DNA of 39,324 bases, taken from positions 1 through 39,324 of the forward strand of contig JBDSZL010000060.1 in NCBI GenBank assembly GCA_039925145.1, in the 5' to 3' direction. The notes beneath the pieces are model-generated. The model saw nothing but the letters and a program-made list of their open reading frames with translations, was not told the origin of the DNA and did no database searches. Position numbers and translations under genes: made by a program. Of this stretch, positions 1 to 7,810 are shown one piece after another (the stretch's first letter is position 1; every line of letters begins with the position of its first letter). Source of the stretch: JBDSZL01 sp039925145 (GTDB lineage: Bacteria > Acidobacteriota > Vicinamibacteria > Vicinamibacterales > SCN-69-37).

Positions 1-46
1 GCCCCAAGCCGCTCTCCCCCAAGCCCCAAGCCCCGAGCCCCGAGCC
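1..46 (-). repeat. GGGGCTY heptamer array inside the 3' part of dnaE2
   Basis: The plus strand shows C tracts at 2-5, 16-20, 24-27, 31-34 and 38-41 separated by AAG or GAG. On the minus strand this is GGGGCTC/GGGGCTT heptamers plus a GGGGAGAG spacer. The same elements recur at 11894-11954 and 39269-39324. Here the array is read in frame as part of DnaE2, and it continues to the first base of the window. Confidence 0.9.
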
Positions 47-2579
47 GTCTTCCTGCCTCTTCTCGCAGCCCCTTCACATATCGCAACCCGAGCCTGATCG
101 CGCCGTCCGGTTGCACCGTACAGTTCCAGCTGGAAACCTGCACATCGACCGGCGCAAACCGGACGCCGCGCCGTTGCGCATCTTTCACGAGCGTGGCGGG
201 ATGATAGAACCCCATCGGCTGGTTGTTCAGCAGCGCGGTATAGAACGCCGCGGGAAAGTGCACCTTGAGATACGCGCTCGCATAGACGATGAGCGCGAAG
301 CTGGCGGCGTGTGATTCCGGGAAGCCGTAGAGCGCGAACGACGTGATCGACTGCACGATTTGATCGGCGGCCTCGCCCGTAATACCGCGCTCGGCCATGC
401 CCGATCGCAGCCGCGTCTCGATCTGCTGCATCCGCTTGACCGACCGCTTGAAGCCCATCGCGCGTCGCAGCTCTTCGGCCTCTCCACCCGAGAAGCCAGC
501 CACGACCATGGCCATCCGCAACAGCTGCTCCTGAAACAACGGCACACCCAGCGTCCGCGCGAGTACGGGTTCGAGGAGCGGATGCGGATAACTGACGGGC
601 TGCTCGCCCTGGCGCCGTGCCAGGTACGGATGCACCATGTTGCCGACGATGGGACCCGGCCTGATGATGGCGACTTCCACGACGAGGTCATAGAAGCACT
701 CGGGACGGAGCCGCGGCAGGGTCGCCATCTGCGCGCGCGATTCCACCTGGAACACGCCAACCGTATCTGCCTGCTGCAGCAGTCGATACACCGCCGGATC
801 GTCAGGCGGCAGGTGGGCCAGATCGACGCGTGCCTCCAGCGCCTCCGGGGCGACGGCGTTCGATACCGATCCGGACGCGTCGGGGCTGGTGTGGTTGACA
901 ATGACAATGGCTTCCTCGAGCGCGGCCATCATCCCAAGTCCGAGCAGGTCGACTTTGATGAGGCCCAGATCGGCGCAGTCGTCTTTGTCCCATTGCACGA
1001 CCACGCGCCCTGGCATGGTGGCGTTCTCGAGCGGCACGACGTCATCGAGCCGGCCCTGACAGAGCACCATGCCGCCCGAATGCTGGCCGAGGTGCCGCGG
1101 CACATCCTGCAGTTCACGCCACAGTCGTCCGAACTGCTGATAGCGCAGGTCGTCGGGATCGAGCCCGGCTTCGCGGACGTTGCGGGCAAACGTCTCGTCG
1201 GGGTCGACGAACTCGAACTGTCCCATCAAGCGCGCGAGCCGATCGATCTCGTCTGCCTCGAACCCCAGCACTTTACCGAGCTCACGCGTGGCGCTGCGCC
1301 CGCGGTACGAGATCACGTTGGCGGTCATGGCCGCGCCGAGCTTGCCGTAGCGCTCGTAGACGTACTGAATGACACGTTCGCGCCGGTCGCCGCTCGGCAG
1401 GTCGAGATCGATGTCCGGCCATTCGCCGCGCTCCTCCGACAGGAACCGCTCGAACAGCAGATCCATGCCGACCGGGTCCACCGCTGTGATCCCGAGTGCG
1501 TAACAGACGGCGCTGTTGGCCGCCGACCCGCGTCCCTGCACCAGAATGCCCTGCTGCCGGCAGAAATTGACCAGGTCCCAGACGATCAGAAAGTAGCCCG
1601 CGAGATCGAGCTTCTCGATGAGCGTCAGCTCGCGGGCGACTTGCTCACGCGCACGGTCGTGATACGGCCGATAGCGGTCACGCGCGCCAACCTGAGCGAG
1701 CCGGCGGAGAAACGAGATCTGTGTCTCGCCGGCTGGGACCGGATATTCAGGAAATCGGTACCCAAGATTGGCGAGCGTGAAGTCAATGCGATCGGCCAGG
1801 GCCTCGGTGCCGGCCAGCGCCTGCGGCAGATCGGAGAAGAGCCGCGTCATCTGCGCCGGCGACTTCAGATACCGTTCGGCATTCATCGACAGCCGCCGCC
1901 CCGCCCGCGCCAGTGTCGTCTTGTGCCTAATACAGGTCAGCACATCGTAGAGCGGCCGGGTTTCTGGTCTGGTAAACCGCACGCCATTGGACGCCATGAC
2001 CGGCACGCGAAAGGCCGCCCCAAGATCGAGGAGTGACTGCACCTCGCGTTGATCGTCGCAGTGCAGATGGCGTTGCAGGTCGATGTAGAGATTGGCGGCG
2101 CCGAACATCGCGACCAGCCGGTCGAGCAACCCGCCCACGCCATGTCGTTCCGCGTGCAGCACGGCCGGGCCCACGAGGGCAATCAACCCCGCTGTGTGTC
2201 CCTCGAAATCCTGAAGCGTCCAGGATGCTTCGCCTTTAAGCGACCGCAGCTTGCCCCGTGTGATGACCCGACAGAGATGACGGTAGCCTTCGGCGCTGGC
2301 CACGAGCACGGGCAACAGCCAGCCGGGCCGCTGTGGCCCCCGCGTGGTGCCGGTACCCGGCTCGGCCACGGCGCTCATCGTCAACTCGGTGCCCACGATG
2401 GCTTTGAGCCCAGCTGTGCGCGCCGCCCGGTAGAACTGCGGCGCCCCGTAGAGACCGTCACGATCGAGCAGCGCGACGGCGGGATAGCCCAGCTCCGCGG
2501 CACGCTCAATCAGCGCGGCAGGCGTGGACGCGCCATCGAGAAACGAAAAAGCCGACGCCGTATGCAGTTCGATGTACAC
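1..2579 (-). CDS. dnaE2: Error-prone DNA polymerase DnaE2, 3' end cut by the window
   Basis: This is the C-family polymerase of the SOS mutagenesis cassette, which extends DNA across lesions together with ImuA and ImuB. About 859 codons are present. The chosen GTG at 2579 lies 4 nt after the imuB stop and gives the family-like start VYIELHTASAFSFLDGAS. The PHP domain comes first; its metal residues look degenerate (HTA and LLDRDG where HxH and TDHDG are usual). The polymerase core follows, with GRGSAANSAVCYALG, the catalytic PDIDLDLPSG and LIKVDLLGLGMM. The normal family sequence runs to about GLRLGLRYVKGLREEAG. The last codons (about 46-1) are then made of an in-frame GGGGCTY heptamer array reading LGARGLGLGGERLG. 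The helix-hairpin-helix and OB domains lie outside the window, so it is unknown whether the gene is intact. It is the third gene of an imuA-imuB-dnaE2 operon. The identity is certain; the state of the C-terminus is not. Confidence 0.93.
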   Translation of the reverse strand, partial: MYIELHTASAFSFLDGASTPAALIERAAELGYPAVALLDRDGLYGAPQFYRAARTAGLKAIVGTELTMSAVAEPGTGTTRGPQRPGWLLPVLVASAEGYRHLCRVITRGKLRSLKGEASWTLQDFEGHTAGLIALVGPAVLHAERHGVGGLLDRLVAMFGAANLYIDLQRHLHCDDQREVQSLLDLGAAFRVPVMASNGVRFTRPETRPLYDVLTCIRHKTTLARAGRRLSMNAERYLKSPAQMTRLFSDLPQALAGTEALADRIDFTLANLGYRFPEYPVPAGETQISFLRRLAQVGARDRYRPYHDRAREQVARELTLIEKLDLAGYFLIVWDLVNFCRQQGILVQGRGSAANSAVCYALGITAVDPVGMDLLFERFLSEERGEWPDIDLDLPSGDRRERVIQYVYERYGKLGAAMTANVISYRGRSATRELGKVLGFEADEIDRLARLMGQFEFVDPDETFARNVREAGLDPDDLRYQQFGRLWRELQDVPRHLGQHSGGMVLCQGRLDDVVPLENATMPGRVVVQWDKDDCADLGLIKVDLLGLGMMAALEEAIVIVNHTSPDASGSVSNAVAPEALEARVDLAHLPPDDPAVYRLLQQADTVGVFQVESRAQMATLPRLRPECFYDLVVEVAIIRPGPIVGNMVHPYLARRQGEQPVSYPHPLLEPVLARTLGVPLFQEQLLRMAMVVAGFSGGEAEELRRAMGFKRSVKRMQQIETRLRSGMAERGITGEAADQIVQSITSFALYGFPESHAASFALIVYASAYLKVHFPAAFYTALLNNQPMGFYHPATLVKDAQRRGVRFAPVDVQVSSWNCTVQPDGAIRLGLRYVKGLREEAGRRLGARGLGLGGERLG

Positions 2580-2583
2580 GACG

Positions 2584-4098
2584 TCAATCGAAGATGCCTT
2601 CGATCTCCCACGTGTTGGTGGCGCGATGACACGCCAGTCGATACACGCCGCCCGTGGCGAGCTGCACATCCCATTCGTCGCGATCCCACCCGGGTCGATC
2701 GAGCGTCCACCACGAGCCCGACGTTCGCCAGGGACCGGCACTGGCCACCACGGCCCCGCTCAGCAGTTCGCGTCCCGAGGGCACGACCCGAACGGGCCGG
2801 CCCCGTTCGAGCACCACGCGCGCCGCCAACGGCACACGCAGACGTCGACATCCTGAGCGCGCCTCTGAGGGTGACGTGGCCGACGCGGCCGGACGGGCCA
2901 CTGCCACACGCGCGTGTCTCGACTCGGCGGGAACGTCGAACTGCCGCATCGCCACAGCGCGCGCATCGTGCGTGTCGACGATGTGCGGCGACCCGACCCG
3001 TGACTCGCCCATCAATGCCCCAAGTCGTGCGACGAGGGTGGTCACATCTTCAGGAGTCGGCAGGGACGGCGCCAGCAATGACCCCTGCAGAATCGGACCC
3101 GGTGTAACCTCGACCATAAGCTCGACGACATCGATGCCGGCAGCGGGCGGATGGGACTCGAGGTCGAGCAGAATCAAGGTACGCAGCACACGGGCATCAC
3201 GCATCGGCGCCGGCAGGTGCAACGTGCGTTCGTGCGTCTCCCGCGTGACGAGCCGCAGCCGCGTCGTCACGGTGACCGCCCCCCGATCGGCCTGCTCGAG
3301 CGCGAGCGCCAGACGATCGCACTGGCGCGACAACACGAACGAGAGCGGCTCGAGGCCGTCGATCGGCCACTCGAGCTCGAGACGATCGGCAAAGGGCCGC
3401 GGTTCGTCCACGGGCACGAGCGGCGCGATGTCTTCGCCGCAGGCGGCCTGATGCAGGCGTACACCCACCGGCCCCATGCGGGCATGCACGTCCGGCCGCG
3501 GCAGCGCGGCGATGTCTCCCAATGTTCGGAGCCCCCAGCGCTCGAACGTCGCAAAGCATTGCCGATACGACTCGGCAGTCTGCCGGGCCTGCTGGAGAAC
3601 AGCAGGCGCGCTGGGCCGTGGGACCTCAGGCGGAGGAGCCACGCGGTAGTGCCTGGTGGCCTGCGCACGACGGCCACGCAGCAAGGCGGGTTGCCCGGAA
3701 GCCGATCGCGTCTCTGTGGGGCTTGGGGCGATGTGATCTCCTTGATCGAGATCGATCACCACGGCGAGCCAGCCGACCGACACGCTCGACAGGACCGCTC
3801 GCTCCTGGCCCGAGGGGGCGATGGTGATGCCCGGCTGCGAATGGGCCAGCAGCCACGCCGCCGTTCGTGTCCCCGCCGTCGCCACTCGAAGCCCCAATCC
3901 CTGAGCTTCCGCGAGCTGCACGATCTCGCGAGCCATCACATCGGGTGGCCCGCAGACGCGCGACAGGCCGTGTGCATCGAACACCACGGCATCGCTGCCA
4001 TGCATTTCCACGCGTGGCGAGCAGGCGCGGGCCAGGACTTCGAGCGCGTCAGGATGGCCCGGAGAAGACGTCTCACGAACGAGGGCGGTGAACAGCAC
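2584..4098 (-). CDS. imuB: ImuB, Y-family polymerase-like protein of the SOS mutagenesis cassette
   Basis: ImuB is a catalytically dead Y-family relative. In other bacteria it bridges DnaE2 to the sliding clamp during lesion bypass. The protein has 504 residues, a normal family length. The Y-family thumb and little-finger region is recognisable, for example LRTLGDIAALPRPDVHARMG. The acidic catalytic residues are missing: where active polymerases have SIDE-type motifs, this protein reads HGSDAVVFDAHGLSRVCG. The C-terminus (about 420-504, ending WEIEGIFD) is the ImuB-specific tail. The GTG start at 4098 lies 3 nt after the imuA stop, and dnaE2 begins 4 nt after this gene's stop, so the three genes are translationally linked. 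Confidence 0.93.
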   Translation of the reverse strand: MLFTALVRETSSPGHPDALEVLARACSPRVEMHGSDAVVFDAHGLSRVCGPPDVMAREIVQLAEAQGLGLRVATAGTRTAAWLLAHSQPGITIAPSGQERAVLSSVSVGWLAVVIDLDQGDHIAPSPTETRSASGQPALLRGRRAQATRHYRVAPPPEVPRPSAPAVLQQARQTAESYRQCFATFERWGLRTLGDIAALPRPDVHARMGPVGVRLHQAACGEDIAPLVPVDEPRPFADRLELEWPIDGLEPLSFVLSRQCDRLALALEQADRGAVTVTTRLRLVTRETHERTLHLPAPMRDARVLRTLILLDLESHPPAAGIDVVELMVEVTPGPILQGSLLAPSLPTPEDVTTLVARLGALMGESRVGSPHIVDTHDARAVAMRQFDVPAESRHARVAVARPAASATSPSEARSGCRRLRVPLAARVVLERGRPVRVVPSGRELLSGAVVASAGPWRTSGSWWTLDRPGWDRDEWDVQLATGGVYRLACHRATNTWEIEGIFD

Positions 4099-4101
4099 GG
4101 C

Positions 4102-4809
4102 TCACGCCACAGGTGACGGCGTTCGGGTAGACGGCGTGCCGAAGTTGATGGCAAAGCCGGCGAATCGACGGCTTTGCAGGCTGTCGCCGGTCCAGATCGT
4201 CGTCGCGTCGAGAGGCACCGAGAGGCCGCGGGCGCTTCGGCCCCCGGGCGCCTGCTCCACGAGCAGAGCCGCGGTCGGGCGCCCTTCGTTGACATGAGCC
4301 AGCCGGAGCCATGTGGTCGGCGGCAATGTTCGAATGCATCGCGCTGGAATATCTCCGAGGTCGAGCGCCACCACGGCAAATCCCCCGGCGCGCAGAATCA
4401 GATCGAAAGCCCGCACCGCCTGATGCACGGCACGCTCGAGGACCGCGGGTCTCGACAATTCGGCGGTGAACGACGGGCCACGCACCCAGAGCACCCGATC
4501 GAGGTGCAGTCCAGCGCGCTCGGCTGCCACCGGATCGAAGCGATCGAGCGTATCGACGAGCGCCACCACCGCTCCCCGCGCCGTGGCCTGCGCGAGACTG
4601 GCGACGAGCACGGCGGTTCGGCCTGTCGAGTGGCCTCCCACGATCTCGGACACCGCGCCACAGGGCCATCCACCCCCAAGATGCGTATCGAGGGTGGCGA
4701 TGCCAGAGGGCGACGTCTCTCGGCGGCTGGTCCAGCCATCGGTGAGCGTCGCCCCCAGTTTGCGGGCGTGGAGCAGGGTTTCGAGCTGGTGGAGCGCGGC
4801 AGAAGCCAT
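4102..4809 (-). CDS. imuA: ImuA, RecA-like SOS mutagenesis protein
   Basis: This is a 235-residue RecA/SulA-like P-loop protein that heads the cassette. ImuA partners ImuB and DnaE2 in damage-induced mutagenesis, and in some species it binds RecA. The nucleotide loop is GGHSTGRT at residues 58-65, with arginine where RecA has the Walker A lysine, as is common in ImuA proteins. LDTHLGGGWPCGAVSEIVG just before it matches the RecA-family entry region. The ATG at 4809 has only a weak Shine-Dalgarno candidate (AGGCGA, 4815-4820). A sigma70-type promoter lies upstream at 4842-4870. Repeated AGGCGA hexamers in the leader and promoter suggest repression, probably by a LexA-type regulator. Confidence 0.88.
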   Translation of the reverse strand: MASAALHQLETLLHARKLGATLTDGWTSRRETSPSGIATLDTHLGGGWPCGAVSEIVGGHSTGRTAVLVASLAQATARGAVVALVDTLDRFDPVAAERAGLHLDRVLWVRGPSFTAELSRPAVLERAVHQAVRAFDLILRAGGFAVVALDLGDIPARCIRTLPPTTWLRLAHVNEGRPTAALLVEQAPGGRSARGLSVPLDATTIWTGDSLQSRRFAGFAINFGTPSTRTPSPVA

Positions 4810-4813
4810 CGTA

Positions 4814-4881
4814 TTCGCCTAATTTTCGCCTGACCCGAGCGAGTATAGGCGAGGACCGCATGGCGATCAACAGGCGAAAAT
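4814..4881. promoter_or_regulatory. Probable operator: repeated AGGCGA sites flanking the imuA promoter
   Basis: TTCGCCT occurs at 4814-4820 and 4825-4831, starting exactly 11 bp apart and lying just downstream of the predicted start site. The same hexamer, AGGCGA, occurs on the plus strand at 4847-4852, overlapping the -10, and at 4872-4877, next to the -35. AGGCGAAAAT is an exact inverted pair (minus 4831-4822, plus 4872-4881). A direct repeat with 11-bp period has the same geometry as the alphaproteobacterial LexA box (GTTC-N7-GTTC). Assignment to LexA is inferred from that spacing and from the SOS nature of the genes. Confidence 0.5.
4842..4870 (-). promoter_or_regulatory. Sigma70-type promoter of imuA-imuB-dnaE2
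   Basis: On the minus strand, TTGATC (4870-4865) and TATACT (4847-4842) are separated by exactly 17 nt. Transcription would start near 4835, giving a leader of about 26 nt before the imuA ATG at 4809. This is the best matched promoter in the window. Confidence 0.7.
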
Positions 4882-4903
4882 GCCGCGTGACCGAAGCCCT
4901 GAT

Positions 4904-6154
4904 TCAGTGATGATTCGCCTGGTAGGCGGCAAATTCCGTGTGCGTGGCAGACAGAATCTCGGCGATGGCCGTCCTGTCGGTGCGCTGCAGACGGGCAAAT
5001 GCGGGACTCGCGTCAGCACCCGACAGGATCTCTCCGAGACGACTGTAGAACTGCTGTTTGACAGGATCCGGCAAGGCCAGGAACGCTGCCGAATAGATCA
5101 AGTAGCTGCACGGGTAGCGGAACAACCGTGTGTGCAAGTCGAACTGCCGGAGGGAGCGGCCATTGCTGTCTGAGGGCCCCCGCTGCTCGAACTCGGTCGC
5201 AAATCGCGTGGAGCCCGTGATGGGCCCTTTCAACGTCGCCTCGTCCACGAACAACGTGTAGCGCAGCAGTTCCTCGAGTGCCTCGCCCATCCGCGCTGAA
5301 CCAGCCTCTTGGTGCAGCCGAGCGAGCAGATTGTGCATCCGAACCTGATGGTCCAGCACCATCAGCGCCACCACGTCGCTGTCGCCCGTCAGGTAACGCT
5401 CGCTGTGAAACCGGCCCGCCACATTCCGCAGGGCGGTCCCGGGGGTCCGGTCGAACTCCGCGGGGTCGGCGCCGTCGCGCAGAAAGGCGTTGCCCATGTG
5501 GGTGTCGCCCGAAAGCGATCCGGTCACATACCAGCCTCCCCAACGCTCCGCGAACGGGCTGCGGTGGTCGGTCAGAAACGTCTGTGCACGCGAGTCCATC
5601 TGGCCGTCGGATCGGGTGAAGACCGAACGCAGGAGGTGCCCCGCGACACCCTGGGTGGCGGCCGTGGCGTGGCACTGCAGGCAATCGTGATTCGTCACGA
5701 GACGTGGCCGCGCCCTCGGCAATTGCGTCTGGGTGTAGAAGATGGCGCCACGATCCGGATCGACGGCGGAGATCTCTATCAACTCGCCATCAGGCACAAA
5801 CCCAACGTACACGTCGTCGTTGAAATAGATCGCGCGTGGCGTCTGCGGAGTGATGAACCGGAACTGCAGGCTGGTCTTGGAGAAGACGAGCACCTGCGAC
5901 GACACAGGGATGTGCAATTCCCGCAGCAGTGACGGCAGATAGCCGCGCTCCCGATCAATGGTGAGGGTGGTCTGGCCAGCATCCAGGCGGCGGACCATTC
6001 GGGTGACGGCGTCGTTCAGCTTCGAGGCATTGGCTGGCGGCGCGGCAATCGACTCGGGACTCTCTGCGTGGCCGCCTTGCGCGAGCAGGATGGTGGTGGA
6101 GAGAAGGGCCGCGAGGAGCAGGACGCATCGGAGCACCTTGCCATTGTCGCGCAC
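4904..6154 (-). CDS. Secreted protein with a single c-type haem motif
   Basis: This is a periplasmic protein of about 416 residues and unknown function. A hydrophobic signal segment (VLLLAALLSTTILLAQ) follows basic residues and ends near GGHAES. One CxxCH motif (HDCLQCHA) predicts one covalent haem c. Nearby ITPQTPRAIYFNDDVYVGFV and GDTHMGNAFLRDGADPAEF suggest a conserved domain, but I cannot name the family with certainty. The GTG at 6154 places the basic n-region directly before the hydrophobic core; a TTG at 6217 would add 21 residues, and a GTG at 6136 is also possible. The gene stands alone, divergent from the imuA promoter side and from the pseudogene on its other flank. Confidence 0.75.
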   Translation of the reverse strand: MRDNGKVLRCVLLLAALLSTTILLAQGGHAESPESIAAPPANASKLNDAVTRMVRRLDAGQTTLTIDRERGYLPSLLRELHIPVSSQVLVFSKTSLQFRFITPQTPRAIYFNDDVYVGFVPDGELIEISAVDPDRGAIFYTQTQLPRARPRLVTNHDCLQCHATAATQGVAGHLLRSVFTRSDGQMDSRAQTFLTDHRSPFAERWGGWYVTGSLSGDTHMGNAFLRDGADPAEFDRTPGTALRNVAGRFHSERYLTGDSDVVALMVLDHQVRMHNLLARLHQEAGSARMGEALEELLRYTLFVDEATLKGPITGSTRFATEFEQRGPSDSNGRSLRQFDLHTRLFRYPCSYLIYSAAFLALPDPVKQQFYSRLGEILSGADASPAFARLQRTDRTAIAEILSATHTEFAAYQANHH

Positions 6155-6233
6155 TGGCGCCTGCCGTCCCAAGGTGCGTCGCGGGCGCTCATCCCTGACG
6201 TGTGAGCCGGACAACAACTGCCGTCTCGGCGCG

Positions 6234-6815
6234 GTGTATCATCCCGGCTCACGTCAAGGCCTATGCGCGGCGTTCGTCGAACGCGACCTGGCCGCCGCCC
6301 AATCGGTAACACTCCCCCGCAGCGCGAACGACCGCCCCGGCATCGCGCTCATCGGCTGCGGAGACATGGGGCGTAACGACGCCACCAACGCAGCCCGCTT
6401 CGGCGACATCGTCGCGGTGTGTGACGTGGATGAGAGCCGGCTGGCCGCAGCGGCGGCGCAGTTCACGAAGGACGGCAAGTCTCCCGATCAGTTCACCGAT
6501 TTCCGCAAGCTCCTCGAGAGGCCGGACGTCCAGGTCATCGTGCAGGCCACGCCGGATCACTGGCACACGCTGGTCAATCTGGCGGCCGCGGCCAGCAGGA
6601 AGGATATCTACGGCGAAAAGCCACTCACACTGACCATCAATGAAGGCAAGCGGGTGGTCCAGGCGGTGCACCTCATCGTGATTGCCCTGCAGCTCGGGCG
6701 CCCGCTTGGATGGGATCCGGCGCAGGAAGTATTCATCGGATCTGGCGCGAGCGAGGCGAACGCGCGCCTCGCTCGTCCCATGCGCCAGCCGTACGATTAC
6801 ACGTTCGCCGGCTGA
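6234..6815 (+). pseudogene. Gfo/Idh/MocA-family oxidoreductase remnant with an internal deletion
   Basis: The first part is a good NAD-binding Rossmann half: GIALIGCGDMGRNDATNAAR, VAVCDVDESRL, then VQATPDHWHTLVNLAAA and EKPLT. This runs to KRVVQAV near 6669. The sequence then jumps directly to the extreme C-terminus of the family, ALQLGRPLGWDPAQEVFIG and SRPM-like ARPMRQPY. About 200 residues of the substrate-binding domain are absent, and the usual twin-arginine signal is not recognisable. Members with this N- and C-terminus are normally 400-450 residues. The frame stays open, so a short product could still be made, but it would lack the catalytic domain. The start is uncertain; GTG 6234 is one option. 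Its stop lies 1 bp from the stop of the convergent DUF1080 gene. Confidence 0.75.
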
Positions 6816-6816
6816 T

Positions 6817-7719
6817 CTACTTTTTGGCCGGCTGGTCGTACCCGGTCATTCTCCGCACCCAGATGTTCCGGTAGCGCACGGGATTGTTATGGTCCTGGAG
6901 CGCCAGCGGTAGTTCCGCCGGGTGTGGCGTGTTGTAGTTGGCGACGTTGCGGTAAATCATCGGTCCCATCACTTCTTTGCGGTTGTGCACGGCGACGCCG
7001 TTCCAGAACAGCGTTTGAAATGCGGGCTTCACCATCTTGCCGTTCTCGAAGCGCGGCGCCTCGAAGACGATGTCGTAGGTCTGCCATTCGCCGGGCTTGC
7101 GCGCGACGTTGACGAGCGGCGGCCATTGTCCGTAGATGGCGCCCGTACCCCCATCGGCATACGTCGAGTTGTTGTACGTGTCGAGCACCTGCAGCTCGTA
7201 CAACCCCATGATCAGAATGCCGCTATTGCCCCGTCCCTGGCTGTTGCCGGCGACGACGGTGGGCGCGGCCCATTCGACGTGCAGCTGAATGTCGCCAAAG
7301 CTCTCGCGTGTGTAGAGTGACCCCGTACGCGCACCCGTCTCGAAATAGCCGTCGCGGAGAGGCCACTTGGGCGCGAGTAGCTCCGTGCTGTTGGCGTCGG
7401 TCCCATGCTGTGCCCACTTCGAAAGGTCCTTGCCGTCGAACAGGATGATGGCATCGGAGGGCGGCGCGCCAGGCGTGGCGCCCGGAGTCACAACTGGGGG
7501 CTTCGGTCGTGCCGGGTCATGCACGTGCCACGGCAGGCCCGGCAGCATGGGCGTGTCCGTGAAGCCATCGTCGGCGGCCGTGCGCGGCGCGACAGGCGGG
7601 GCGGCGGTCGCGGGGACGGGTGGCGTCTGCTGCGCCATGGTGACCCAGCCACCCACGCCAAAAGAGACGAGGGCCGTGAGGAACAGACGGGCGGCGCCAG
7701 AATGCAATCGCAGGGACAT
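6817..7719 (-). CDS. Secreted DUF1080 (3-keto-disaccharide hydrolase domain) protein
   Basis: This 300-residue exported protein has a signal peptide (basic MSLRLHSGAAR, then LFLTALVSFGVGG, cleavage after TMAQQ). A Pro/Ala-rich linker follows to about residue 85, then a DUF1080 domain. Family marks are DAIILFDGKDLSKW, WPLRDGYFETG, RGNSGILIMGLYELQVLDTY and the C-terminal HNNPVRYRNIWVRRM. Several DUF1080 proteins hydrolyse 3-keto-glycosides made by Gfo/Idh/MocA-type dehydrogenases, which fits the broken dehydrogenase next door. The ATG at 7719 is supported by GGAGA 6 nt upstream and by the signal peptide; the frame is open further upstream but only as a shadow of the peptidase gene. Confidence 0.88.
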   Translation of the reverse strand: MSLRLHSGAARLFLTALVSFGVGGWVTMAQQTPPVPATAAPPVAPRTAADDGFTDTPMLPGLPWHVHDPARPKPPVVTPGATPGAPPSDAIILFDGKDLSKWAQHGTDANSTELLAPKWPLRDGYFETGARTGSLYTRESFGDIQLHVEWAAPTVVAGNSQGRGNSGILIMGLYELQVLDTYNNSTYADGGTGAIYGQWPPLVNVARKPGEWQTYDIVFEAPRFENGKMVKPAFQTLFWNGVAVHNRKEVMGPMIYRNVANYNTPHPAELPLALQDHNNPVRYRNIWVRRMTGYDQPAKK

Positions 7720-7810
7720 CGGATTCTCCAGTGTGATGGTGCGGTTCGATCGGTGGTCAGAATCATACGGCCTGGGTGTCGCGGCACCGAGGCCGATCGG
7801 CCGGCTGCGT

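Noticed and set aside
360..2036. Long plus-strand open frame of 558 codons
   Set aside because: It lies antisense to dnaE2, whose protein matches the family throughout; the plus product is Arg/His-rich with no motif.
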